The notes under the pieces were generated by a model. The model saw only the letters and a program-made list of their open reading frames with translations. It did not search any database and had not been told where the DNA came from. 64,000 nt of DNA from Bacillota bacterium (GTDB lineage Bacteria; Bacillota; Clostridia; Lachnospirales; Lachnospiraceae): assembly GCA_023391695.1 (NCBI GenBank), contig JAEWAK010000045.1, positions 1 through 64,000 of the forward strand, written 5' to 3'. The position numbers and the translations under genes are program-made. Shown piece by piece: positions 51,679-60,894 of this stretch (the first letter of the stretch is position 1; each line of letters opens with the position of its first letter).

Positions 51679-52599
51679 ATGAATTCAAAAAGCAGCCCGG
51701 CAGGTAATAAGATTAAATCAAGCCTGTCTGAAAAATTAATCCAGGCAATCATCTATTTTTTACTGATTGCATTGTGTCTCATCATACTTCTTCCCTGTAT
51801 TAATGTTCTGGCTTTATCCTTTAATGAAGGTACGGATGCGGCAAAGGGCGGGATCTATTTTTGGCCCAGGGTATTCACTTTAGCCAACTATAAGGAAGTA
51901 TTTGCCGACGGAAGCATTATGAATGCCTATAAAATAACCATTGCCCGTACGGTCATCGGTACGGCGGCTAGTCTGCTGGTTACTTCTTTAGCCGCCTATT
52001 CCTTAAAGGAAGCTAAGCTGCCGGGAAGAAAATTAATCACCATGCTGATAACCTTTACCATGTTATTCAGCGGCGGAATGATTCCTACCTATATCCAGTA
52101 TAACAAGCTCCATTTATTAAACTCCTTCTGGGTATATGTTGTTCCCAGCCTGGTAAGTGTAACGTATTTATTAATGATGAGGACATTTTTCGAATCCATA
52201 CCGGAAAGTTTGGAGGAATCGGCAAAATTGGACGGCTGCGGTCATTTTAAAATCTATACGAAGATCATGCTGCCCTTGAGTAAACCGGTTATAGCCGTTG
52301 TTGGGCTTTATACTGCGGTAAACCACTGGAATGATTGGTTCTCCGGTTCTTTTTACATGAAATCCAGTGAATTATGGCCCGTACAGACGGTTTTGCAGCA
52401 GATGTTGTCAAGGGCTATGGCATCCCAGCAGGAGATAACCTCCGTAGGCCAGGCTATCGCCCGGAATGCCAATACGGTAACCTCAGATTCCTTAAAAATG
52501 GCGGCGGTCATAGTTACCACAATTCCCATTCTCTGTGTTTACCCCTTTGTCCAGAAATACTTTGCGCAAGGCGCCATGATCGGTGCGGTGAAGGGTTAA
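51679..52599 (+). CDS. Carbohydrate ABC importer permease, LplC type
   Basis: The 306-residue protein has six membrane helices and the EAA loop ESAKLDGCGHFKIYTKIMLPLSKP. It is the partner of the LplB permease and the lipoprotein. It is separated from them by the decayed insertion element, so transcription across 720 bp of IS remnant is needed, or a separate promoter exists. Confidence 0.93.
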   Translation: MNSKSSPAGNKIKSSLSEKLIQAIIYFLLIALCLIILLPCINVLALSFNEGTDAAKGGIYFWPRVFTLANYKEVFADGSIMNAYKITIARTVIGTAASLLVTSLAAYSLKEAKLPGRKLITMLITFTMLFSGGMIPTYIQYNKLHLLNSFWVYVVPSLVSVTYLLMMRTFFESIPESLEESAKLDGCGHFKIYTKIMLPLSKPVIAVVGLYTAVNHWNDWFSGSFYMKSSELWPVQTVLQQMLSRAMASQQEITSVGQAIARNANTVTSDSLKMAAVIVTTIPILCVYPFVQKYFAQGAMIGAVKG

Positions 52600-52604
52600 T
52601 TGTA

Positions 52605-52817
52605 ATGCCGAGAATGAGAGAAGTTCCGAATATGAGAGAAGTTCCGAACATGAGAGAAGTTCCGAACATGAGAGAAGTGCTGAGAATGAGAGAAGTTCCG
52701 GGTATGAGAGAAGTTACGGGCATGAGAGAAGTTCCGAGCATGAGAGAAGTTACGGGCATAGGAGAAGTCCCGGGTCAAAGAAATAGCGCGGACCGGGAGA
52801 GAGCAGAAAGGTTATAA
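52605..52817 (+). CDS. Possible short protein of MREVPN hexapeptide repeats
   Basis: A 70-residue frame starts at ATG 52605, six bases after the permease stop, behind a weak AAGGG. It consists of MPR, nine hexapeptide repeats (MREVPN, MREVTG, MREVPG, MREVLR) and a charged tail. All repeat variants keep the frame. Expression is uncertain because the ribosome binding site is poor. It may be only a by-product of the DNA repeat. Confidence 0.3.
   Translation: MPRMREVPNMREVPNMREVPNMREVLRMREVPGMREVTGMREVPSMREVTGIGEVPGQRNSADRERAERL
52614..52775 (+). repeat. Minisatellite: nine 18-bp units
   Basis: Units ATGAGAGAAGTTCCGAAC and variants start at 52614 and repeat every 18 bases with substitutions but no indels. 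One frame stays open throughout, reading MREVPN-type hexapeptides. Confidence 0.9.
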
Positions 52818-52836
52818 TAGAAAGGGAAGAACAGGA

Positions 52837-53784
52837 ATGGCGGATAATAAGTGGGATGTATTTATATATGGAGATGTGAACGTGGATATCGTAATCCCCG
52901 GCGTGGAACATTTTCCCCTGCCGGGACAGGAAGATGTGGTTGATATCATGAATACTTATGTGGGCGGCGGGGCGGCCCTTTTTGCTCTGGGACTGGGAAA
53001 GCTGGGGCTTAATCCGGTTTTCCAGGGGACCATCGGGAATGACTGTTACGGCAGGTTTATATTGGAGGAATTTCAAAAATCCAATACGGACTGTTCTTTG
53101 TTAAGCTTTAGCCAGGCCAACCGAACCGGTATTTCCATCAGTTTTACCAATGAAAAAGAGAGGTCGTTTTTAACTTACAGAGGTACCAATGCAGAAATTG
53201 ACCTGGATTCCATCGATTTAAACCAGTTGCAAAAAGCTGGGCATATCCACCTGACCGGATATGAAGGAAGCAGGAACCACCGGAAGTATGTTAGGTTATT
53301 ACAGAAAATTAAAGAATTGGAAAAGGTTACGGTTTCCCTTGACGTTGGCTGGGATGAGACGGAAGAATGGTATCAGGGAATTTATGAGTTGTTGCCCTAT
53401 ATTGACGTTTTGTTTATGAATGAAACGGAAGCCGTCCATTACGGAAGAAAGACAAGTGCCAGGGAGGCAATGGAAGAATTTTCGGGATATTGCAGAGTTG
53501 CTGTTGCAAAGCTTGGGAAAAAGGGAGCCATTGCATGTGCAGGCAGAAAATTTTATAAAGCGGATGCTTACCGGGTCACGGCGGTGGATACCACAGGTGC
53601 CGGGGACTCTTTTAATGCAGGGTTTATATACGGCTTCTTAAAAGGAAAAGACATAACGGAATGTTTAAAGTACGGCAATGGCTGCGGAGCTTTATCCGTA
53701 ATAGCGTTAGGCGGCAATACCGGGTTTCCTGCGGAAGCTAAGTTATTGGAATTTATAAATGGGCAGGAAGAAAGGCAGGGATAA
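52837..53784 (+). CDS. PfkB-family carbohydrate kinase
   Basis: The 315-residue protein has the ribokinase fold: GGGAALFALGLGKLG near the N-terminus and the ATP/catalytic motif DTTGAGDSFNAGF (catalytic Asp about residue 253). It would phosphorylate a sugar or nucleoside released by the imported glycan. It lies between lplC and the GH4 gene behind GGAAGAACAGG, in the same direction. Confidence 0.9.
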   Translation: MADNKWDVFIYGDVNVDIVIPGVEHFPLPGQEDVVDIMNTYVGGGAALFALGLGKLGLNPVFQGTIGNDCYGRFILEEFQKSNTDCSLLSFSQANRTGISISFTNEKERSFLTYRGTNAEIDLDSIDLNQLQKAGHIHLTGYEGSRNHRKYVRLLQKIKELEKVTVSLDVGWDETEEWYQGIYELLPYIDVLFMNETEAVHYGRKTSAREAMEEFSGYCRVAVAKLGKKGAIACAGRKFYKADAYRVTAVDTTGAGDSFNAGFIYGFLKGKDITECLKYGNGCGALSVIALGGNTGFPAEAKLLEFINGQEERQG

Positions 53785-53786
53785 AT

Positions 53787-55142
53787 TTGAAGATCACAGT
53801 AATTGGCGGAGCAGGAGTCAGGACGGTTATTTTTATCAACGGGCTTCTGAAACGTTATAAAGCTTTAAACATAGATAAGGTAGTACTATATGATATCGAC
53901 CGGGAAAAACTGGAGGTGATCGGTAAACTGTGCGGACATGTAATCAGCCGGAATAAGAAGGACCTTAAGCTGGAAACCGCTGATAATGCTATTGATGCCA
54001 TCAAAGGTGCCGATTATATCGTTACCACCCTGCGGGTTGGCGGCGACCATTCCCGTGTGGTGGATGAAACCATAGCCCTGGAGGCGGGTGTAATCGGCCA
54101 GGAGACTACCGGTGCCGGCGGTTTTTCCATGGCGGTGCGTACCATTCCGGTTTTAAAGGAGTATTGTGAATTGATAAAACAGTATGCCCCGGAGGCCTGG
54201 ATCTTTAATTTCACCAACCCTTCCGGACTGGTGACCCAGGCGTTAAGAAGTGCCGGCTATGACCGGATTATCGGTATCTGTGATGCTCCCAGCAGTACAA
54301 AATTCCGTATGGCGAAAGCACTGGGGACGGAGGAAAAGGAGCTGTATGCGGAATTCTTCGGCTTAAACCATTTATCCTGGATCAGGAGTGTGAAAAAGGA
54401 AGGAAAGGAAATTTTACCGGAGCTGTTAAAATCGGATGATTTCTTAAAGGAGATCCAGGAATTTTCCATGTTTGACCCGGATTTACTCCGTTCCATCGGT
54501 TTTCTGCCCAATGAATATTTATACTATTACTACCACAGGGAAAAAGCTCTGGAAAATATCTTAAGTTCAGGGGCCACCAGGGGTAAGACCATAGAAGCCG
54601 TCAATCTTCAGATGGTGCAGGAATTAAAGTCCATGGATATGGAGGCGGACCCGGAAGGAGCTTTGCAGACCTTTTTATATTACATGGCAGTCCGGGAAAA
54701 TTCCTACATGAGTATTGAAACTGGAAACGATAAAAAAGAAGTAATTGAAAAAGGCAAGCTGGAAGTACCGGACGGCATGGGTTATGCCGGGGTTATGCTG
54801 GACTGTATCGAAGGGCTTCAGAACGAGTGGGGCAATTATCTGGTCTTATCCGTTGAAAATAACGGCTGTATCGCAGGCCTTGGAGACAGGGACGTTATTG
54901 AGGTAACCTGTAAGGTATCCGGGGCAGGTATAGAGCCGGTGCCTATTGGGGAAGTACCGGAGTCCTGTTATCTTTTAATCCGTATGATAAAATTATATGA
55001 AAAACTTACGGTACGGGCTATTGAAACCAAATCAAGGGAAACTGCGATCCAGGCACTGACGCTGCATCCCCTGGTCAATTCCTATTCCCTGGCCAAAAAA
55101 CTGGTCGGGAAATATGAAGAAGCCTATGGCACGATATTTTGA
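53787..55142 (+). CDS. GH4-family glycosidase
   Basis: The 451-residue protein has the NAD-binding start ITVIGGAGVRT, FNFTNPSGLVTQAL and the metal-binding segment FFGLNHLSWI of glycoside hydrolase family 4. These enzymes use NAD+ and Mn2+ and act on alpha- or beta-linked glycosides, often phosphorylated ones. Which bond is cut cannot be read. The start is TTG, two bases after the kinase stop, with GGCAGGG upstream. With the kinase and importer it forms a sugar-degradation unit. Confidence 0.9.
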   Translation: MKITVIGGAGVRTVIFINGLLKRYKALNIDKVVLYDIDREKLEVIGKLCGHVISRNKKDLKLETADNAIDAIKGADYIVTTLRVGGDHSRVVDETIALEAGVIGQETTGAGGFSMAVRTIPVLKEYCELIKQYAPEAWIFNFTNPSGLVTQALRSAGYDRIIGICDAPSSTKFRMAKALGTEEKELYAEFFGLNHLSWIRSVKKEGKEILPELLKSDDFLKEIQEFSMFDPDLLRSIGFLPNEYLYYYYHREKALENILSSGATRGKTIEAVNLQMVQELKSMDMEADPEGALQTFLYYMAVRENSYMSIETGNDKKEVIEKGKLEVPDGMGYAGVMLDCIEGLQNEWGNYLVLSVENNGCIAGLGDRDVIEVTCKVSGAGIEPVPIGEVPESCYLLIRMIKLYEKLTVRAIETKSRETAIQALTLHPLVNSYSLAKKLVGKYEEAYGTIF

Positions 55143-55163
55143 CCTGCAGCAGCCCTTTAAATC

Positions 55164-55326
55164 AGAGAGTGTTTGAAAATCATTGCACCGTTCTGAACGC
55201 CCCGCTTTGCGGGATTTAAGCATCACAATTTTGGGAACGCAGCTCCGCTGCGCACCCAAAACAAGTTTCTTGTTTTCCGCAAAGTGGAGCATTCAGACCG
55301 GCACAAGCATTTTTCAAACATGCTCT
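55164..55326. repeat. MITE-like palindromic repeat A, complete copy 2
   Basis: Terminal inverted repeats AGAGTGTTTGAAAA and TTTTCAAACATGCTCT bracket a nested palindrome (CCCGCTTTGCGG, TTTTGGGAACGCAG/CTGCGCACCCAAAA, CCGCAAAGTGG). The inner stem reads CGCAG/CTGCG here but CGTAG/CTACG in copy 1, a compensatory change. It lies between the GH4 gene and the last gene of the locus. Confidence 0.8.
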
Positions 55327-55350
55327 GGCACATTTAGGAATGGAGTAACA

Positions 55351-56919
55351 ATGAAAAATTATACCTTTGATACTACGATTGAAAAAGAAGTTCTTGAAAA
55401 TTACTTATCCAGGGCAGTAACGGCGGCATTTTTAGTGCACACCAAGACCCTTGAGGATGATTTAAGGGCTATAAAGAATATGGGAGTAAAATTCCTTGGC
55501 AGGGCATCCGGTATCTGGACACCGGATGCAGACGACGAAGAGCATTTTCAAAAGTCAAAATACCTGGCGGACCGGGTTCATGAAACGGATCCCGAGATTA
55601 TACTGCAGGCATGTATTTTTGAAGCCGTTTACCGGCAGATCGAAAACTTTAAAGTACCGGCTTATGTGTTTCAGGCTTTTGGCCTGGAACCGGAAGAGAG
55701 GGGCTTTTGCTTTGATGCCATGAAATTCCCGGAAGCACCAAACGGGTTCATCTGGGGAGACGACGGTGCACTGCCGGATATTAACCGGCCAGAGACCAGA
55801 ATGTGGTTTTATTACCGGGCCACCAGGTACATTGATGCAGGTTATGAAGCCCTGCACTTGGGACAGATTCACCTGTATACGGCCAATGACCGGGGCATGG
55901 TAAAAATGTCGGAGCTTACGGCTATGATCCGGGCTTACGCAAAAGAACACGGAAGGAGACATAAAGTACTCTTGGATGCCCACAGCCACGGTATCAGCAT
56001 TCGGGGACAATTACTGTTAGATTATCATGCAATGCCTTATACCAGATATCCCTTATTTGACCGGAAGGGCGAAAAGCTTGTATTGGTCCGGGAAGGCTTC
56101 AGTGAAGGAGGCTTAAATCCCAACGGCTGGAGCGCGGATGTGATGCCCTATCTCATGGAATACGATAACTGGGGAGGAAAGGTACTGGAGGATTTTGACA
56201 CCTGCACCTACGAAGAAAGGGGCTTTAAAGACTGGTGGGGATATGACCAGATCGGATGGTTTGCCAACCAGGATTTTGAAGGACAGAAGCATTTTCTGGA
56301 ATATACTTATAAATGGACCCAGATAAATAATGTAAATGCTTTTTTTGAGGTACCTTTCAGAAGAAGCCTGGAAAGTGCGGCAGTAAGGATGGAACGGGCC
56401 GATAACGGGGAAGAGGATTTCCAGGATTATTACCAGATCAATACAAAAAGCAGGGAATGCCCCATGGGATTTGGGCAGGAAGAAACCGTTAAGAAAATCT
56501 GGACCAGGGGAGACGAACTCCGTAAGGCAGCAGGTAACCCCTCTGATTTGATCGAATATAGCGGGAAGGATATTTATGATGAGGAAACGGGTATGAAACT
56601 GCCGCAGAAGGTGGTGGCATACGGAAGCTTCCAGTCCCAGGTCGGTGCCGTAAATAACGACTCCAACAGTGAAGTAACACGGATGTATTATGTTGGAAAC
56701 AATACTTATACCCTTTCCGTAGTTATACCCTATGCCGGAGAATATGACTATGCCATATCCACTTACGGTACCTTATCCGCTACTTATTGCTATGACAGTT
56801 ATCCGAGGAGCGACTCTTCCAATAAAGGATATTTTAAAGTGGAGAAAGACAACACGGTAGTGAGGTTTTGCTATAAATTCATAGACAATCTGGTTACGGT
56901 GGATATGTTTGAACTATAG
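55351..56919 (+). CDS. Large protein of unknown function in the sugar locus (possible TIM-barrel hydrolase)
   Basis: The 522-residue protein has no signal peptide. Segments KFLGRASGIWTPDADD, DAGYEALHLGQIHLYTAND and HKVLLDAHSHGI look like alternating strands and acidic loops of a TIM-barrel, and the last 90 residues resemble a beta-sandwich. Several Glu/Asp residues (for example in FFEVPF, YDNWGG) could be catalytic. I recognise no named family. ATG at 55351 follows AATGGAGT. The context suggests a glycan-processing enzyme; this is inference. Confidence 0.7.
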   Translation: MKNYTFDTTIEKEVLENYLSRAVTAAFLVHTKTLEDDLRAIKNMGVKFLGRASGIWTPDADDEEHFQKSKYLADRVHETDPEIILQACIFEAVYRQIENFKVPAYVFQAFGLEPEERGFCFDAMKFPEAPNGFIWGDDGALPDINRPETRMWFYYRATRYIDAGYEALHLGQIHLYTANDRGMVKMSELTAMIRAYAKEHGRRHKVLLDAHSHGISIRGQLLLDYHAMPYTRYPLFDRKGEKLVLVREGFSEGGLNPNGWSADVMPYLMEYDNWGGKVLEDFDTCTYEERGFKDWWGYDQIGWFANQDFEGQKHFLEYTYKWTQINNVNAFFEVPFRRSLESAAVRMERADNGEEDFQDYYQINTKSRECPMGFGQEETVKKIWTRGDELRKAAGNPSDLIEYSGKDIYDEETGMKLPQKVVAYGSFQSQVGAVNNDSNSEVTRMYYVGNNTYTLSVVIPYAGEYDYAISTYGTLSATYCYDSYPRSDSSNKGYFKVEKDNTVVRFCYKFIDNLVTVDMFEL

Positions 56920-57148
56920 AGCTCAGTTAAGCTTTATAGAATCAGATGTGGAAAAATGAATGAGATAGGGACAATTTTGAAAATAACTCCTATTACGATA
57001 AAACGCCGGATTGAAAACAGAAGAATAAACATACGGCAGCCATTTAAACAAGACCGGTTAAGAGTCAGCCGTTCCATAGTAAAATGACTTGAAGATATGG
57101 AAATAAAGGTATGAAAAAATAAAATATCAAAAAATTATCAGGAAAGTA
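56920..57148. other. Intergenic, no supported gene
   Basis: A 43-codon frame at 56956-57087 (starting MNEIGTILKITPIT) lacks a ribosome binding site and recognisable similarity. Nothing else is seen. Confidence 0.35.
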
Positions 57149-57149
57149 A

Positions 57150-57192
57150 CTGCCGTAAAATTAAGTATTTATTACACTTAATTTTACGGCAG
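57150..57192. terminator. Strong terminator hairpin
   Basis: CTGCCGTAAAATTAAGT (57150-57166) pairs perfectly over 17 bp with 57176-57192, followed by CCTTAATTTTATTT on the plus strand. It likely ends the sugar operon and the PPC remnant on the other strand. Confidence 0.75.
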
Positions 57193-57200
57193 CCTTAATT

Positions 57201-57490
57201 TTATTTATTCAGTTTTAAATTATAGAATCCGGATGTGGTTTTGGAACCCTTGGATACCTTTATGTAATAAGTTCCTTTCGGAAGCTTGTCGGAAGTCCAG
57301 GTTATTGCTGAAAAAGAAGCATCGGTGCCGACGCTGCTTATGGTCCTGGTTATGGAACCGGAGATATCGCTGCCGTATAATTCCAGGTTTATCTTACCGG
57401 AGGAAACACTTCCGGTAAAGGTGATCTTCACCGTCTGTGACTTGGTAAGAGTATCTTATACCAGTCAACCTGCCTATCCGCAAAATGTCC
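57201..57490 (-). pseudogene. PPC-domain C-terminal remnant of a secreted protein
   Basis: On the minus strand the frame TVKITFTGSVSSGKINLELYG...LPKGTYYIKVSKG is a bacterial pre-peptidase C-terminal (PPC) domain, normally attached to secreted proteases. Just upstream the domain's beginning (VDWYKI) is found in a different frame and the rest is absent. It is thus frameshifted and truncated. Confidence 0.65.
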
Positions 57491-57621
57491 AAAAAAATCG
57501 AAACTGAGAAAAGATTATTGTATGAAATATTTAAAATGTAAAAAAAGCAAATTGCATATATAGTCAATATGTGATAATATATTACTATAATTTACAAGTT
57601 TTTAAATAAATTAACAATTGA

Positions 57622-59346
57622 ATGGGGGTTATTAATTTGCTGAAAACGATTAAGGGTAAACTGATTTTTCTTGTGGTAATTCTGTTATTATTTATAGTCG
57701 GATTAAGTTTGTATTCCTCAATGATAATGCGCAATGTCAATGAAAAGTCGGCAATTATCTCCAATGAGATGCTGCCGGGTATTATCTATACGGAAGAATT
57801 AAATAATATGACTTCGAATTACCGGATACTTGAATATGAACATATCATTACCCAGGATCAGAAAGTAAAGAAAGAAAAAGAAAAGGGTATGGAAGCTCTT
57901 AAGGAAAAGATACAGGATACACTTAATAGTTATAAGAATACGGTAATTACAAGCGGAGATGATGAAATAACAGAGCAGGTGGAGAAAAATTGGGCCAAGT
58001 ATTTGACTTTGCACGATAAAGTCATTGAGTTCAGCCTGAAATTAAAAACCATTGAAGCCATGCAGATCATGAACGGTGATTCAAAAACTTCTTTTGAGGC
58101 TGCTTCGGCTGCCCTGATGCAGCTGGTGGATTTAAATAAGAACAGGGCAAATGAAGAAAAAATCGATGGGGACAAGCAATATGGCGCTGCGGTCAAAATC
58201 AGTTACCTGGTAATGATAATCGGTATTGTAATAAGCATTTTGATTGTATCCGTCATCATCCGTTCCATTATGAAATCCATCAATATATTAAAAAGAGAGC
58301 TGAACCTGCTTTCCGACAAGGGCGGGGATTTGACCCAGGAAATCAAGGTAACTTCCAGGGATGAGATCAATCAGCTGGCAAAGAGTATCAACAAGTTTAT
58401 ATCCAATATAAAAATGATCGTTGCATCAGTGAATCATAACTCCGACAGTACGGAAGATATTGTAAAGCGCATCAAGCTGAATATGACTGAATTAAACGGA
58501 AATATAGAAGGAATTTCAGCTACTACGGAAGAAATTTCGGCAGGTATGGAAGAAACTGCGGCATCTTCCGAAGAAATGAATTCAACAGCCCAGAGACTGG
58601 TTAAATCGGTTCAGTCAATTACGGATAAATCAGCCCAGGGTGCTGTTAAGGTCGGTGAAATCAGCAGCCGTGCCGAAGAAGTGAAAGTATATGTGACATT
58701 TGCACAAAAAGAAACCTTTGATATATTAACCGATACGAAAGGGAAACTGGAACAATCCATAAAGGATTCCAGAATCGTTGAAAAAATAGATGTACTGTCC
58801 GGTTCCATTATGCAGATTACGCAACAGACGAATTTGCTTTCATTAAATGCAGCCATTGAAGCTGCAAGGGCGGGAGAAGCAGGAAAGGGATTTTCCGTTG
58901 TAGCGGATGAAATAAGAAAATTGGCGGAAGAATCCAGGACTGCGGCGGAGGAAATACAGAGTATAACCAATAAGGTAACACAATCGGTTAACAGTCTTTC
59001 CGATAACTCCAATAATCTGCTGACTTTCATGTCCACCAATATAGACCGGGATTATAAAATGTTTCTGGATGTGGCAGAGAATTACAGTGAAGATGCCTAT
59101 TTTGTCGATAACCTGGTGACCGATTTCAATACGACTGCTCAGATGCTGTTAGCAACAATTACGCAGATTATGCAGACCATAGACGGCGTTGCAGTCGCAG
59201 CCAGTGAAGGTTCGGAAGGAACTTCGGATATAGCCCAGAAGGTAGCAGGAATAAATAGCATGTCCATGGAGGTTTTAAATGAGGTTATTAAGGCACAGGA
59301 TAACGTAACCGAACTAAAACAGGAAATATCAAAATTCAAAGTCTGA
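57622..59346 (+). CDS. Methyl-accepting chemotaxis protein
   Basis: The 574-residue receptor has membrane helices at about 12-32 and 195-215, a four-helix-bundle sensor between them, a HAMP domain, and the signalling hairpin tip AAIEAARAGEAGKGFSVVADEIRKLAEES. There is no ligand-binding Cache domain. The start could be ATG 57622 or TTG 57637; GGGGGT precedes the latter. No chemotaxis kinase gene is near, so it is an orphan receptor. Confidence 0.95.
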   Translation: MGVINLLKTIKGKLIFLVVILLLFIVGLSLYSSMIMRNVNEKSAIISNEMLPGIIYTEELNNMTSNYRILEYEHIITQDQKVKKEKEKGMEALKEKIQDTLNSYKNTVITSGDDEITEQVEKNWAKYLTLHDKVIEFSLKLKTIEAMQIMNGDSKTSFEAASAALMQLVDLNKNRANEEKIDGDKQYGAAVKISYLVMIIGIVISILIVSVIIRSIMKSINILKRELNLLSDKGGDLTQEIKVTSRDEINQLAKSINKFISNIKMIVASVNHNSDSTEDIVKRIKLNMTELNGNIEGISATTEEISAGMEETAASSEEMNSTAQRLVKSVQSITDKSAQGAVKVGEISSRAEEVKVYVTFAQKETFDILTDTKGKLEQSIKDSRIVEKIDVLSGSIMQITQQTNLLSLNAAIEAARAGEAGKGFSVVADEIRKLAEESRTAAEEIQSITNKVTQSVNSLSDNSNNLLTFMSTNIDRDYKMFLDVAENYSEDAYFVDNLVTDFNTTAQMLLATITQIMQTIDGVAVAASEGSEGTSDIAQKVAGINSMSMEVLNEVIKAQDNVTELKQEISKFKV

Positions 59347-59403
59347 TTCTATAATGTAATTGGGAGATTTTTGTATTGCAAAGATTTCTTATGACACTTA
59401 AAC

Positions 59404-59483
59404 TTAGGGTGTGTCTGAACACTCATTGCACCGTTTGGAACGTCCCACTTTGCGGTATACTGCGTCGCGATTTTGGGAACGTA
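59404..59483. repeat. MITE-like repeat A, left half, copy 3
   Basis: The left arm AGGGTGTGTCTGAACACTC and the CCCACTTTGCGG...TTTTGGGAACGTA part match copies 1 and 2. The right half is absent and repeat B starts exactly at the centre. Confidence 0.75.
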
Positions 59484-59606
59484 AATTAGGAAAATTACGC
59501 CGGGAGTGAAAAATGGATTGTCTGAGCAGTCTCGTCAGAGACTGCGAGTTGTCCGCTTTTCACTCCTGTTTTAAGTAATTCCTTGAAGTTTTATAGTGTC
59601 ATACGG
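59484..59606 (-). repeat. Palindromic repeat B, copy 2 (inverted)
   Basis: This is the reverse complement of the element at 5338-5455: GGAGTGAAAAATGG and CGCTTTTCACTCC stems, AAGTAATTCCTTGAAGTTTTATA end. It sits in the middle of a repeat A copy. The rest of the gap to 59705 shows no gene. Confidence 0.7.
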
Positions 59607-59705
59607 GTTCTTCCCTGCAAAATCGGACAACTACATCCGGAAGCTGCCTACTGCCTGGAAAATTTTCAACTCATGCTTTTGTCCTGATTCCGAACCAATT
59701 TAGGC

Positions 59706-59734
59706 TTGACGCTGAAAAAGGAAAGTACTAAAAT
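59706..59734 (+). promoter_or_regulatory. Promoter of lrgAB
   Basis: TTGACG (59706-59711), a 17-base spacer and TAAAAT (59729-59734) form a good promoter. A small hairpin ATTGGTtctACCAAT follows at 59751-59765. Confidence 0.6.
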
Positions 59735-59837
59735 TGTTTTGACTATTACGATTGGTTCTACCAATAAGACAAAAAATTTAAACCTCCTTCCGGGATTTAC
59801 CTGAAAGAAGTTTAAAGTGAAAGGCACAGGTGTTAAA

Positions 59838-60212
59838 ATGAAGTACATGAATCAAGCAGGTATTATTTTGAGTATCACATTTCTGGGAGAATTAATACAT
59901 AGCATAATCCCCCTGCCAATTCCGGCCAGCATTTATGGATTGATCATTATGCTGATTTGCTTATATACCAAAGCGGTAAAGGTGGAAGCTGTAAAACAGA
60001 CGGGAGGATTCCTGCTAGAGATTATGCCGCTTATGTTTATTCCTGCTGCAGTCGGCTTATTGACTGCCTGGAATGAATTAAAATCCATATGGTTTCCCAT
60101 TTTTGTAATTACCGTACTGACTACGGTGATTGTAATGGTAATAACAGGGAAAACCGCACAGGCAATCATGAAAAAGGATGAAGGTGGCAAAAGTGAAACA
60201 ATTTCTGACTAA
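59838..60212 (+). CDS. lrgA: LrgA/CidA-family holin-like protein
   Basis: The 124-residue protein has four membrane helices and the LrgA pattern FLGELIHSIIPLPIPASIYGLIIML. LrgA-like proteins form oligomers in the membrane and modulate murein hydrolase export or pyruvate transport together with LrgB. ATG at 59838 follows AGGTG; a GTG at 59817 is an alternative start. It overlaps lrgB. Confidence 0.9.
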   Translation: MKYMNQAGIILSITFLGELIHSIIPLPIPASIYGLIIMLICLYTKAVKVEAVKQTGGFLLEIMPLMFIPAAVGLLTAWNELKSIWFPIFVITVLTTVIVMVITGKTAQAIMKKDEGGKSETISD

Positions 60213-60885
60213 TTCGGTTTATTTCGGAGTAATTATCAGCCTTGCAGGGTATGTCCTGGGTGTTTGGCTGAAGAATAAATTCAAATTGGGATTATTTAAT
60301 CCTCTGTTAATATCAATTATATTTGTAATGGCAGCACTGATGATTTTACATGTAGATTATGAGAGTTATAATACCAGTGCTAAATTCTTAAGTTATCTTT
60401 TAACTCCGGCAACAGTGTGTTTAGCAATCCCATTGTATCAGCAGTTGGAATTATTGAAAAAGAATGTAAGAGCAGTTATTCTGGGTATACTGGCCGGAAT
60501 ACTGTCAAGCCTTGGCAGTGTTTTGGCTTTGGCATATTTATTCGGGTTAAATCATGAGCAATATGTTACTTTACTGCCCAAATCCATAACAACTGCTATT
60601 GGTATGGGGATTTCGGAGGAATTGGGGGGAATTACTACCATAACGGTTGCAGTAATTATTATTACGGGTGTTATAGGCAATATAATCGCAGAAGCCATCT
60701 GTAAGGCATTCAAAATTCATGAGCCCATTGCCGTCGGTTTGGCCATTGGAACATCCGCTCATGCCATCGGCACCGCAAGGGCACTTGAAATCGGAGAGAT
60801 CGAGGGGGCCATGAGCAGTTTGGCCATAGCAGTTTCCGGATTGTTAACCGTGATTGGGGCTTCGGTTTTCGCCAATTTCCTGTAG
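60193..60885 (+). CDS. lrgB: LrgB-family membrane protein
   Basis: The 230-residue protein has multiple helices and the LrgB hallmark LLPKSITTAIGMGISEELGG and AIGTSAHAIGTARALEIGEIEGAMSSLAIA. It is the partner of LrgA, overlapping its 3' end. GTG at 60193 was chosen because GAAGGTGG lies just upstream; ATG 60178 is the alternative. The pair is widespread and probably transports small organic acids such as pyruvate. Confidence 0.92.
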   Translation: MKQFLTNSVYFGVIISLAGYVLGVWLKNKFKLGLFNPLLISIIFVMAALMILHVDYESYNTSAKFLSYLLTPATVCLAIPLYQQLELLKKNVRAVILGILAGILSSLGSVLALAYLFGLNHEQYVTLLPKSITTAIGMGISEELGGITTITVAVIIITGVIGNIIAEAICKAFKIHEPIAVGLAIGTSAHAIGTARALEIGEIEGAMSSLAIAVSGLLTVIGASVFANFL

Positions 60886-60894
60886 AATTTGGAC

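Noticed and set aside
52614..52775. CRISPR array
   Set aside because: The 18-bp units abut with no spacers and differ by substitutions; it is a minisatellite. No cas gene is in the window.
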